From NCBI GenBank assembly GCA_041545745.1, contig CP168152.1, positions 4,276,001 to 4,340,000 of the forward strand: a stretch of 64,000 bases of DNA. The letters are read 5' to 3'. The DNA is from Stenotrophomonas indicatrix. GTDB taxonomy: Bacteria > Pseudomonadota > Gammaproteobacteria > Xanthomonadales > Xanthomonadaceae. Of this stretch, positions 54,293 to 62,775 are shown one piece after another. The position numbers and the translations under genes are program-made. Each line of letters begins with the position of its first letter. Position 1 is the first letter of the stretch. A model generated the notes under the pieces. The model was given only the letters and a program-made list of their open reading frames with translations, had not been told where the DNA came from and ran no database searches.

Positions 54293-54319
54293 CCGACATG
54301 TCGGACGTGTCGGCCGACA
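54293..54319. promoter_or_regulatory. Two 12-bp palindromes, candidate activator-binding sites
   Basis: CCGACATGTCGG (54293-54304) and TGTCGGCCGACA (54308-54319) are perfect palindromes sharing the TGTCGG half-site. They lie 64-90 bases upstream of the -24/-12 promoter, the usual place for enhancer sites of a sigma-54 activator. Confidence 0.65.
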
Positions 54320-54382
54320 TTATCGACACGCCTGCGGAAAGCAGTTATCTGCATAAACCCCCTGTCTGGGCGGTCTGGAAAG

Positions 54383-54398
54383 TTGGCATGGAAATTGA
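54383..54398 (+). promoter_or_regulatory. Sigma-54 (-24/-12) promoter
   Basis: TTGGCATG-GAAA-TTGA matches the consensus TTGGCACG-N4-TTGC at all but two positions, with the GG and TG elements correctly spaced. It lies 65 bases before the ATG of the 202-residue gene, downstream of the two palindromes and opposite a sigma-54 activator gene. Confidence 0.75.
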
Positions 54399-54462
54399 GA
54401 ATGGAACCCCTGAGGCGCAGACGCACCTCACTTTCACTCAACCAAGGAAAAGGAATCAGCTC

Positions 54463-55071
54463 ATGTCGAATATCGTACTGGTCAACAACACCGCCGAAAC
54501 CATTCGCCTGGCCATTTTCCAGAAGCCGGTGTACAACCCGACCCTGGCCACCATCGCCTGGCAGATTGCAGCACCGCCGCCGGGCGGCACTTCCATCGTC
54601 GCCCTGCCCGACGACTTCAGCCTGCATGCGCGTTACTCCAACGATCCCAACCGCCCGGACAACCTCGACACCTCGGCAAAGCCGGTGTCCTTCGCCGAGA
54701 CCTCGGCGGCCTTCACCATCGACAGCGTGATGTCGCAGGATCGGCTGGCCAATGGTGCGGTCATCAACCAGACGTTCAACGACCTGGTACTGAACGAAGT
54801 CCGGGTCAAGAACAACTTCAGCATCGGCGTGGAAGCCTCGATCCTGCGTGGCCAGGATGCGATCTATGAGCCCCAGGTCATCTGGCCGGGCGGGCTGTTC
54901 ATGGAAGACGTGCGTGCAAGCCTGTACGTCGCGGTCGTGTCCCAGTTCACGTACAAGGGCCAGCGCCTGGTGCAGGAGGAAATCAGCATCACCCAGACCG
55001 AAGTGCTGGAGGGTGACGCGCTGACGGTGACCGGTTCGAAGTGGAAGGGATATGCCCTGAGCAAGGCCTGA
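54463..55071 (+). CDS. First gene of the sigma-54 operon: beta-rich protein of unknown function
   Basis: A 202-residue protein starting MSNIVLVNNTAETIRLAIFQ, with an AAGGAAAAGGA ribosome site. It is predicted all-beta with regular strands (GGTSIVALPDDFSLHARYS, ISITQTEVLEGDALTVTGS), no signal peptide, no cysteines and no membrane helix. These are features of a self-assembling or carbohydrate-binding-like structural protein. The family is not recognised. As first gene behind the sigma-54 promoter it should be the most strongly expressed. Confidence 0.78.
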   Translation: MSNIVLVNNTAETIRLAIFQKPVYNPTLATIAWQIAAPPPGGTSIVALPDDFSLHARYSNDPNRPDNLDTSAKPVSFAETSAAFTIDSVMSQDRLANGAVINQTFNDLVLNEVRVKNNFSIGVEASILRGQDAIYEPQVIWPGGLFMEDVRASLYVAVVSQFTYKGQRLVQEEISITQTEVLEGDALTVTGSKWKGYALSKA

Positions 55072-55138
55072 CCCCTACGGGACGGAGTTCCCTCCGTCCC
55101 GTTTCCACACTGCGGTCCCATCCAGCGAGCCTGCCATC

Positions 55139-55507
55139 ATGCCCAACAGCCTTTCCTCACATGCATTTTCACTTCCCTCCCAGGCCTGGATGCCCGACGG
55201 CAATGCCAGCATCTGCGTCTACTGGGACTGCATCAGATCCGGCACCTTCAGCGTCGCGCTGCAGGTGATGGACCGCTCCCTGATCCCCGCGGGCGACAGC
55301 GGGATCATCCTGTACACGTTGATGTCCAGTCCCGAGCGGGTGCAGGTTCCCTACTCGCTGCTGGATGGCCAGTCCGGTACGACATTGCTCTGCGGCAGGT
55401 TCGTGCTGCGCGCCGATGACCACGGCATCCTGCAACTCTGGCTGCTGGATGCGCACTACCCGGGTGGCTTCACCGCCGAAGCGCAGATTTCAGGACCGAC
55501 AGCATGA
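55139..55507 (+). CDS. Second gene of the sigma-54 operon: small beta-rich protein
   Basis: A 122-residue protein, all-beta in appearance (ASICVYWDCIRSGTFSVALQ, GRFVLRADDHGILQLWLLD). No signal peptide. Its pattern resembles the first 110 residues of the next protein (G-F-x-L-x-D-x-x-G-x-L-x-L then an ISG end), suggesting a shared fold. It overlaps the next gene by four bases (ATGA), so the two are translationally coupled. Confidence 0.75.
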   Translation: MPNSLSSHAFSLPSQAWMPDGNASICVYWDCIRSGTFSVALQVMDRSLIPAGDSGIILYTLMSSPERVQVPYSLLDGQSGTTLLCGRFVLRADDHGILQLWLLDAHYPGGFTAEAQISGPTA

Positions 55508-58305
55508 GCGCCACCCTGCCCTCGGCGGAGTTCGACAGGTCCGGGCGCTACCACCAATGGGATGTCTGCATTGCCTGGACACTGACCGAGGATACCCGTG
55601 CCTGCCAGGTGGACGTCAGCTGGCGAGGGCAGTTGATGGCCAGGAAGGTGCTGGGACGATCAGATACCGAACTGGTGTTCGATGCCCGTAGCGAGTACGA
55701 CCCTCACATGCGTATGGGCGGCCAGGTGGATTTCGACCCGGAAACCGGCCGGTTGCTGCTGGTCCGCCTGCGCTGTCCCGCGGGCAGCGTCAGCGACGTT
55801 GAACTGGCAGGAGCGCAGCCGGTTCCGCCACCACCACCGGTGCCGCCGCCGGAGGCGAGCGCGCAGCAGGCCGGGGAGATCCTGATCGAGCAGACAGGTG
55901 ATCTGTTCCCCTACATCCATCTGAACAACTGGCCGCCGGCGGCACCCCAGACGCTGTGGGATCGCTTCGTGTTCTACACCTACGCGGGCTGCAGCCCGGA
56001 CGACCCACACCTGTATTGCCATCTGGCTGCCGTCGACCGCAGCACCCCCGGAGCACGGCAGAAGATGCTCGACCAGGCGCTGGCCTTCGTGCAGGGTCAG
56101 CCGCCCTACCAGGGCCAGCATGTGCCTGACCCGGGGCACCTCGGGCCAGGTTTCTCCGCGCTGGAGCGATTCGCGCACGAAGCGCGTGAGCAACACCCAG
56201 CCACTGTCGAGGGATTGACCGAACTGGCTTCCCGGCTTTGGGACATGCCCTGGCAGGACGTCGCCCAGATCCTCCAATCAATCGAATTTGCCGAGCACCT
56301 TGATCGCGCATGGCAGAACGTGTTTGCCCTCAGCTGTCTTGCAGGCTACACGACGGCAACGATGGAGGCGCTGACCGCCTGCATCCGCTCGGCCAGCCTC
56401 CTGCAACGCCTGGCGCTGATTGGCGCGAACCTGGATGGCGCCCCGTGGACGCCACAGCGTCTGCACGAGTGCCTGCACGCGACGCTGGTGCTGCCCGAGC
56501 CGGTGTTCCCGCTACCGGCCATTGCCGAAGGCGATGGTGCCACCGCGCCGACGGTCACCCTGCTGCCGTACGCCATCGGTGAGCTGTGCCAGGTCAAGCG
56601 CAGGCTGCTGGGCTATGGACTGGGCGCGATCAGCCATATCGAGAACGTGATGGCCGATGAGAAAAAGGTGCGCTCACGCCATGACCTGCTGACCACGGAG
56701 TCGCAGCACACTTCGCACGAACACCAGGACGATGTGCAGGAAGGTCACCAGGAAGGGTGCCGCCTGACCCTGGATTCGCAGGTCAGCGCCGCTGTGCGCG
56801 AGCATTTCCAGATCGATTACGTAACCCAGTATGGGCCCCCTACCGAAAGCAGGCAGACCGGTTCGTACACGGTCGCTCCGGTGGGGGACGCACCGGCACG
56901 CGAGGCGCTGGACCAGGATCGCCGCCTGGTTCGGCAGCTCACCCAGCGCGGTGCGCAGCGACTTTCCAGCCAGTTGACCGAGCAGCGCCTGCAGCGCCGC
57001 CATCACGCCCGCCGCAACGAAATCTCGCAGTGCTTCAATCGACGCGGTCGTGACCAGAATCAACGCGGCATCTACCGCTGGCTTGATGCGCACTACCAGT
57101 GCTGGATCGAACGCGTCGGACGCCGGATCATGCTGGAATATTTCGTACCACAGCCGGCCGCGCAGCTGATCGCTGCGCAACGGCAACAGCTGGGAACGCA
57201 GTGGGAAGAACCCCTTCCTCCGGCGCGGCTTGGCCTCCTGAGTGCGCAGGACGTTTCGTTGGATCCCAGCAGCGAGTGCTACTACGTCACGCTGTGCGCC
57301 CGTTACGGTGTGGAGCTGAAGCAACAGCCGCCCACAGCCACTGCCTATGCCTGTGCGACCATGGAAGGTGGGGCTGCATTGACCAGCCAGCGCATGACGC
57401 TGCCTGAAGGCTATGCCGCCACGACTGCGACGCTGTCACTGGCCACACTCCAGCCCGGCCTGCAGATTGGCGGCTGCATCGGCGCCGCCGGTTTCCTGCT
57501 GGGCGACCCGGCCAGCACGCTCAACGTCACGTTGGACGGGCAGACCCGCTGCCTCCCCGTCTCGCTTGCTCCGCCGCCGGACACCCTGCCTTCGGAGCCG
57601 TGCTACGGGCTCAACATCGAAGTCTGCCTTGATTGCCTTCCCGCCCATCTCTTGGCGTGGAAAGCAGGCGTGTATGGCCAGGTGCTGGCCGCATATGGAC
57701 GCAGCCAATCCGAGTACCTGCAGGCGGCGGGCGTCGGTCCCGGGGCCCGAATGGATCCACAGTCGCAACAGCGCATCATCCGCCAGTCACTGAAGCGTGC
57801 CGGCCAGGCAAGCCTGCTGCAGCTGGCCGCGCGCACCAGTGACGAGTACGCCGACTGCGGGCGCCTGGCACCTGCACTCCATCTCTGGCTGGATGCCGCG
57901 CTTGAATGGCCGCAGATGAGCTACACGCTGATCGATCATCCCGAGGCAGCCCTGTCCCTGGACGAACAGGTGGCGCCATTCACGGCGTTCCTGCAGGCCC
58001 GTTGTGCGCGGGTACTGATTCCGGTGTCGGCCGAACACGAACGTTCCGTGCTGTACTTCCTCGCCTCAGGCATGGTCTGGAATGGACACGATTCGATGGC
58101 ACCCGTCTTCGAGAGCACGCTGGACGATGGCCACTCCAGGCGGCCTTCCACGCAGCGCTACCTCGATCTGGCCGACGCCCTGAAATCAGTGGATGCCGCG
58201 CCGCTGCCGCCACCCTCACGCGAACCCTGGTCGTTGACGCTGCCTACCGACCTGAGCGTTCTGCAGGATGGGGACGCACTGCCCGGCTTCCTGGAAGTGC
58301 CATGA
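55504..58305 (+). CDS. Third gene of the sigma-54 operon: large protein of unknown function
   Basis: A 933-residue protein. Residues 1-105 form a beta domain like the preceding protein, followed by a Pro linker (PPPPPVPPPEAS). Residues 125-400 are mixed alpha/beta (YIHLNNWPPAAPQTLWDRF). A His/Gln/Arg-rich probable coiled coil follows near 380-520 (ESQHTSHEHQDDVQEGHQEG, QLTEQRLQRRHHARRNEISQ), then a beta region and a helical C-terminus. No catalytic motif, signal or membrane segment was found. It may be a baseplate- or scaffold-like structural protein, but this is a guess from context. It overlaps both neighbours by four bases. Confidence 0.78.
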   Translation: MSATLPSAEFDRSGRYHQWDVCIAWTLTEDTRACQVDVSWRGQLMARKVLGRSDTELVFDARSEYDPHMRMGGQVDFDPETGRLLLVRLRCPAGSVSDVELAGAQPVPPPPPVPPPEASAQQAGEILIEQTGDLFPYIHLNNWPPAAPQTLWDRFVFYTYAGCSPDDPHLYCHLAAVDRSTPGARQKMLDQALAFVQGQPPYQGQHVPDPGHLGPGFSALERFAHEAREQHPATVEGLTELASRLWDMPWQDVAQILQSIEFAEHLDRAWQNVFALSCLAGYTTATMEALTACIRSASLLQRLALIGANLDGAPWTPQRLHECLHATLVLPEPVFPLPAIAEGDGATAPTVTLLPYAIGELCQVKRRLLGYGLGAISHIENVMADEKKVRSRHDLLTTESQHTSHEHQDDVQEGHQEGCRLTLDSQVSAAVREHFQIDYVTQYGPPTESRQTGSYTVAPVGDAPAREALDQDRRLVRQLTQRGAQRLSSQLTEQRLQRRHHARRNEISQCFNRRGRDQNQRGIYRWLDAHYQCWIERVGRRIMLEYFVPQPAAQLIAAQRQQLGTQWEEPLPPARLGLLSAQDVSLDPSSECYYVTLCARYGVELKQQPPTATAYACATMEGGAALTSQRMTLPEGYAATTATLSLATLQPGLQIGGCIGAAGFLLGDPASTLNVTLDGQTRCLPVSLAPPPDTLPSEPCYGLNIEVCLDCLPAHLLAWKAGVYGQVLAAYGRSQSEYLQAAGVGPGARMDPQSQQRIIRQSLKRAGQASLLQLAARTSDEYADCGRLAPALHLWLDAALEWPQMSYTLIDHPEAALSLDEQVAPFTAFLQARCARVLIPVSAEHERSVLYFLASGMVWNGHDSMAPVFESTLDDGHSRRPSTQRYLDLADALKSVDAAPLPPPSREPWSLTLPTDLSVLQDGDALPGFLEVP

Positions 58306-58904
58306 TCGTCGAGGTTCCGATTGGCGGGGTATGCCTGTACATGGGTGATGTTGCCTGTCTGGCATCGTCTTCCAACCCGGCCTGGCCGGCACCCTCACAA
58401 GCCGACGTGTTGCCCACGCCCGGGGCCGCCGGGCACCCAGGCACGCTGCTGGAGGCGATGGGCTGGATGGTCTGCGACGGCCGCGAACTGCTGTGTTGGA
58501 AGTATCAAGAACTGTACGCGGTGATTGGCACCCTGCATGGCGGAGACCCCACTCGCGGGGTCTTCCGCCTGCCTGACCTGCGCGGCCTGTTCGTGCGCGG
58601 CGTCGACAACGGTGCCGGTGCAGACCCGGACACCGGCACGCGCACCCATGCCGACGGCACGGGCAGCTATGCCGGGGTGGGATCACTCCAGCTCGATGCG
58701 CTGCAGGTTCATCAGCACGGCTACGACGCGCCCGGGAAGAAAGCGCTGTCAGGCGACAAGGGACTGGCGTGCGAACCGCCCTTGCCGAATACCCCGACCT
58801 CCGACCCGCTCTCGGCACGCACCAGCGTCCACGAAACCCGCGCACGCAACATGGCGGTGCACTACATCATCCGCGTGAGCTGGATGACGGGACGGTTTCC
58901 GTAG
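58302..58904 (+). CDS. Phage tail collar-domain protein
   Basis: A 200-residue protein with the tail-collar (microcystin-dependent protein) signature: GWMVCDGRELLCWKYQELYA, then VIGTLHGGDPTRGVFRLPDLRG and LFVRGVDNG. It ends with MAVHYIIRVSW, the classic MxVxYIIxxxG-type end. In phages, this domain forms part of tail fibres or short tails; here it is the last gene of a bacterial sigma-54 operon with no other phage genes. Its 3-prime end overlaps the convergent 194-residue gene by 38 bases. Confidence 0.88.
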   Translation: MIVEVPIGGVCLYMGDVACLASSSNPAWPAPSQADVLPTPGAAGHPGTLLEAMGWMVCDGRELLCWKYQELYAVIGTLHGGDPTRGVFRLPDLRGLFVRGVDNGAGADPDTGTRTHADGTGSYAGVGSLQLDALQVHQHGYDAPGKKALSGDKGLACEPPLPNTPTSDPLSARTSVHETRARNMAVHYIIRVSWMTGRFP

Positions 58905-59451
58905 GCGGTTCGGTGCCCGAACCCACTTCAGCTTCCGGATCGAAGGAAAACACCCGAATCTCGCTGATCTTCTGGCTGCCGACGTATCGTTCGATCAGCA
59001 CGGTGATGATCAACGACAGTTTCCAGCGTCCATCTGTTTCCACGACCTGCAACGGTGCCAACGACGTCTGCACTGCCAGCTTCAGCTTGCGCTCGTGGCA
59101 CCGATGGATCTCGGCCGGAGACCACTGCCCGACCGGGGTGGTCGCGCGCACCTTGGAGAACGGAGACGGTGCGCAGAAGACACCGCCGGAGGTATGCGGC
59201 ACCGTATAAAGCATCGCGTCGATGACGTTGATGGTGACCAGCGCGTCTTCACCGCCGTAGGCGGTGACCTGCACCGTGACCGCGTCGTCCTGGCGCAGAT
59301 GCACCGCCCCGGCGAAACGACCGACCGCAGCAAACAGATCGCGGTTGCTCTTCACCTCTGCAGCGCGCCACACCAGATCCGAACTGATCTGCTCGATATC
59401 GAAACTCACCCGGATGATCGCAGCATCCGCTTCCAAGTCATTCGCGTTCAC
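58867..59451 (-). CDS. Protein of unknown function coupled to the kinase gene
   Basis: A 194-residue, mainly beta protein (RVSFDIEQISSDLVWRAAEV, VTVQVTAYGGEDALVTINV, WKLSLIITVLIERYVGSQKI) with a Ser-rich acidic tail. No signal peptide is present. It overlaps the kinase gene by four bases, so they are one transcript, and converges on the collar gene. It may be a structural subunit or kinase substrate; not recognised. Confidence 0.75.
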   Translation of the reverse strand: MNANDLEADAAIIRVSFDIEQISSDLVWRAAEVKSNRDLFAAVGRFAGAVHLRQDDAVTVQVTAYGGEDALVTINVIDAMLYTVPHTSGGVFCAPSPFSKVRATTPVGQWSPAEIHRCHERKLKLAVQTSLAPLQVVETDGRWKLSLIITVLIERYVGSQKISEIRVFSFDPEAEVGSGTEPPTETVPSSSSRG

Positions 59452-61589
59452 TGAACTTCCTCTGTAATGATCTGGTGATAGCGCCGATCCCGGCGCAGAG
59501 CCAGAAAGTCCGGCTCGCTGGCGATCATATTCGGCGGATAGCCTTGGGCGAAAGCGCTCTGCAGATGTTGCAGCGCCTGGCTGCGGTCACCTGTCAGCTC
59601 GGCCACGATCGCGGCGCGGAAGCGGATGTCGGCGCTGTCGGCGCCCGTGGCCAGCACGTTGGCCATTCGCTGCCGGGCCAGGGGCAGCTGACCGACGCGT
59701 GCGGCATAGACCGCGCTGCGACTGGCCAGTGTGGCGCTGCCAGGGCTGCGCTGCAGGAGCTCGGTGGTCATCTGCAGTGCGCGTGTGTGGGCCGTGCGCG
59801 CCTGCTCTTCGCGCCCTGGCAACCAACGCAGCGCGTCGCCCAGATTGGCCCACTTCAGGTAGTCGTTGGGACTGCCACTGGCCTGCGAGATCGCCCGCTC
59901 GAACGCATTGGCGGCCTCCACATAGTCGCCGCGCGCGAACAGCACGGTACCCAGGTTTCCATACAGACGACCGTTGCTGCCGTGACGCAAGCCTTGCTGC
60001 AGCACCTGCAACGCCGCTTCGCTGCGCTCGGCGCGCAGCAGCACGCCGCTGAGGCTGACATAGGCCTGTACGCCATCGGGCTTGAGTGCAATGCTCCTGC
60101 GCAGTGCGCGCTCGGATCCCTGCAGGTCGTTCTGCTGATAGAGCAGCCCCCCCAGGGTGTCATGGAACCAGCGTTCGGTCGGATGGCGGGTGATGGCTTC
60201 ATCCAGCAGCGTGCGCGCCTCTGCACTACGGTTCCACCCCGCATAGAGGCGTGCCAGACCCAGCAGGGCGTATCGACCGCCAGGATCCAATGCGAGCGAG
60301 CGCCGATAGTGTTGCTCGGCTTCAGCCTTGTTGCCGAGGTATTCCTCGACCCAACCACGCGAAGACTGCACGACCGCCAGATGCGGTTCGTGCTGCTCGG
60401 CCAGCGCAGCGGCCTGGCGCGCACGGTCGAGCCACACTTCGTCCCGTTCGTCACCGGCATAGCGCAGGCAGTACACGATGGCCAGCACGGCCGCCGCAGT
60501 GGCATCGCCACTGTCCCGGGCAAGCGTGCCTTGCAGCACCGCTGTGGCCTGGGCAAGCGCGCCGGGCGTGTCGAAGTCCGCGAGCAGGCGCTCGGCCGTA
60601 GTAACCGGGTCCGCCTGCTGCGCACCCGGCGGGATCGCGCGCGGTTCGGCATCGGCATCAAGTGCGCGATCGTGACTGATGAACAACGCCATCGTGAGTA
60701 CGACCACCCTCGCCGCCGTGCGCCAGCGGCGACCGCAGGCCGTGGTGGCGCGATCGCCGCCGGCCCGCAGCTGCCGCAGGCGTTCATGCACCTGCAGCAT
60801 GGTCGGCGGACGATCCTGCGCGCGGTGGCGGGTCATGCGCTCGATCAGCTCGCGTAGCGCCGGCTCGAAGCGGGCCGGCAACTGCCGTCCCCTGCGATCG
60901 CCATACAAGCGTTGATGCAGTACCGGCCACGAGGCCTCGTCCTCGTCCTCACCGGTGGCAGGACCACCCAGTGCCTCGAACAGCACCAGCCCCAGTGAAT
61001 AGATGTCGGCGGCCGCGCTCGCCCGTGCCCCCAGTAGGCGCTCGGGCGCAAGATAGCGCAGCGTTCCACCGGCATTGCCTGCGGGAACCGCCTGTACCGT
61101 CTGCAGCGGATCGAGGGTGTCGGCCGCACCAAAATCGAGAATGCGCAGCCGTTCTTCTGCGGCCAGCATCAGGTTGGAAGGCTTCAGGTCGCCGTGCGCC
61201 CAACCTTGGTCATGCGCTACTGCCAGCGCTTCGGCCGCTTGCGTACCAAGATCGATCACCCGCGCCTGCGCCAGACTCCCCTGCAGCTTCAGGATCTGGG
61301 CCAGCGTACTGCCGTGCACGCGCTCCATGACCAGTGCCAGCTCTCCGCGATGCTCTTCCAGCGCGTGCACGGCAACGAACGCACGATGCTGCTGTGCGGC
61401 CAGATGCTGCGCCTCGTTGCGCAAGCCAGCGCTGCCTTGCGGGCCGGATACAGCGAACTTGATGGCCACATCACGCGCGAGGCGCTCGTCCCATGCCGAG
61501 TGGACCCGGCCAAAGCCCCCTTCGCCCAGCACTGTACCGATGCGGTAGTGTGAAAAATGCCGCTCCTGCGGTCTGTCTTGCGTCTCCAT
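59448..61589 (-). CDS. Ser/Thr protein kinase with membrane helix and TPR repeats
   Basis: A 713-residue protein. The Hanks-type kinase domain (14-280) has GEGGFGRV (22-29), K44 in VAIK, HGDLKPSN (132-139) with Gly in place of the usual Arg, DFG at 152-154 and APERL. A single helix near 285-303 (AARVVVLTMALFIS) is followed by about ten TPR-like repeats (EAEQHYRRSLALDPGGRYAL, LQGSERALRRSIALKPDGV). It is thus a membrane kinase with a periplasmic TPR sensor. It plausibly phosphorylates a partner of the FHA-type sigma-54 activator. Confidence 0.9.
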   Translation of the reverse strand: METQDRPQERHFSHYRIGTVLGEGGFGRVHSAWDERLARDVAIKFAVSGPQGSAGLRNEAQHLAAQQHRAFVAVHALEEHRGELALVMERVHGSTLAQILKLQGSLAQARVIDLGTQAAEALAVAHDQGWAHGDLKPSNLMLAAEERLRILDFGAADTLDPLQTVQAVPAGNAGGTLRYLAPERLLGARASAAADIYSLGLVLFEALGGPATGEDEDEASWPVLHQRLYGDRRGRQLPARFEPALRELIERMTRHRAQDRPPTMLQVHERLRQLRAGGDRATTACGRRWRTAARVVVLTMALFISHDRALDADAEPRAIPPGAQQADPVTTAERLLADFDTPGALAQATAVLQGTLARDSGDATAAAVLAIVYCLRYAGDERDEVWLDRARQAAALAEQHEPHLAVVQSSRGWVEEYLGNKAEAEQHYRRSLALDPGGRYALLGLARLYAGWNRSAEARTLLDEAITRHPTERWFHDTLGGLLYQQNDLQGSERALRRSIALKPDGVQAYVSLSGVLLRAERSEAALQVLQQGLRHGSNGRLYGNLGTVLFARGDYVEAANAFERAISQASGSPNDYLKWANLGDALRWLPGREEQARTAHTRALQMTTELLQRSPGSATLASRSAVYAARVGQLPLARQRMANVLATGADSADIRFRAAIVAELTGDRSQALQHLQSAFAQGYPPNMIASEPDFLALRRDRRYHQIITEEVQ

Positions 61590-61769
61590 CAGCGCCCCCT
61601 TTCCCAGCCAGTGAAAAGCGCTGAGAATCAGCCATCGCCGGGAGGCGTGCGAATCACTCCGTCACGAACGTGGACAACGGGCGGGAAAAAAGCGGCGGCG
61701 ACGCCGATCTGAATCGTTGCAACTGAACGGGGAAGCCATGTACCGGCAGCCACCGCCCAAGGTTGCCGC

Positions 61770-62606
61770 TCACCTCAACACGTAGGCTTCGATGGCCCTG
61801 GCCACCCCTTCATCGGCATTGGTCGTGGTCTCGAAACGTGCGGTTGCCTTCACCGCATCGATGGCATTGCCCATCGCCACGCTGGTGCCGGCGTACTGCA
61901 ACATGGTCAGGTCGTTTTCCTGGTCGCCGATGGCCATCACGTTGGCGCGGTCGATGCCCAGGTGCTCGGCCAGCTTCTGCAGGCTCGGCCCCTTGCCGGC
62001 GCGGTGGTCGAATACTTCCAGGAAGAACGGAGCGCTCTTCAGCACCGCGAAACGCTCGGTCAGCGCGGCCGGCAGGCGCGCGATGGCGGCGTCCAGCACG
62101 TCCGGTTCGTCGATCATCATCAGCTTGATGAAGGACATGCCGGGGTCCATGTCGGCCACGCGGCGGTACGACAGTGGCATGCGCGAAAGATGCGAGTCGG
62201 CCACGGTGTAGATGCTGATGTCCTGGTTGGGCGTGTACATGCGCTGTGCGTCCAGTGCCTGGAAATGCACGCCGATCTCGCGGGCGACCTGTTCGCAGTA
62301 CACGAAGTCGTCGAAGCTGAGCGGATACTCGACCACGGTCTCGCGCGGGCCGATGCGCTGCACCAGGCCTCCGTTGCAGGCGATGCAGTAGTCATCGTCG
62401 CCCTCGATGCCAAGCTCATGCAGGAACGGCGCCAGCCCCGGCACCGGGCGGCCACTGGTCAGCACGATGTGCACGCCCAGCGCGCGCGCCTCGACGATGG
62501 CCTGCTTCACCCGCGGGGTGAGCTTGTGGGCGGGGTCCAGCAGGGTGCCATCCATATCGATGGCGACCAGTTCGATGGTCGATTGCCTGCGACCCATGTC
62601 CATCAT
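61770..62606 (-). CDS. Cof-type HAD phosphatase (YidA-like)
   Basis: A 278-residue HAD hydrolase. The nucleophile motif is LVAIDMDGTLLDP. TSGRP is motif II. The C-terminal GKGPSLQKLAEHLGI and VMAIGDQENDLTML provide the lysine and the acidic metal site. This is the Cof/YidA family of sugar-phosphate and FMN phosphatases. Several in-frame ATGs occur near 62606-62597, so the exact start is uncertain by three codons. Confidence 0.9.
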   Translation of the reverse strand: MMDMGRRQSTIELVAIDMDGTLLDPAHKLTPRVKQAIVEARALGVHIVLTSGRPVPGLAPFLHELGIEGDDDYCIACNGGLVQRIGPRETVVEYPLSFDDFVYCEQVAREIGVHFQALDAQRMYTPNQDISIYTVADSHLSRMPLSYRRVADMDPGMSFIKLMMIDEPDVLDAAIARLPAALTERFAVLKSAPFFLEVFDHRAGKGPSLQKLAEHLGIDRANVMAIGDQENDLTMLQYAGTSVAMGNAIDAVKATARFETTTNADEGVARAIEAYVLR

Positions 62607-62775
62607 CTTCAACCAGTGCGGGGGACCCCCATTTTAGGCCAGGCCGCCTGGCGCTGCCGGCCTCATGGATCGTTCACCTCCGCGCAGCGCTGGCCGGAGA
62701 TACTCATCGGGCCTGTGCGTCCCCCACCGCAGGACGGCCCTATCGACCGCCCTTCCCTGGACATTCTTTCGACGC

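Noticed and set aside
58302..58904. Part of an integrated prophage
   Set aside because: No other phage structural, lysis, replication or integrase genes are nearby, and the gene is coupled to a sigma-54 operon.
52666..61589. Type VI secretion cluster, because of the kinase, FHA and sigma-54 features
   Set aside because: No TssB/C, Hcp, VgrG, TssJ/L/M or ClpV homologues are present.
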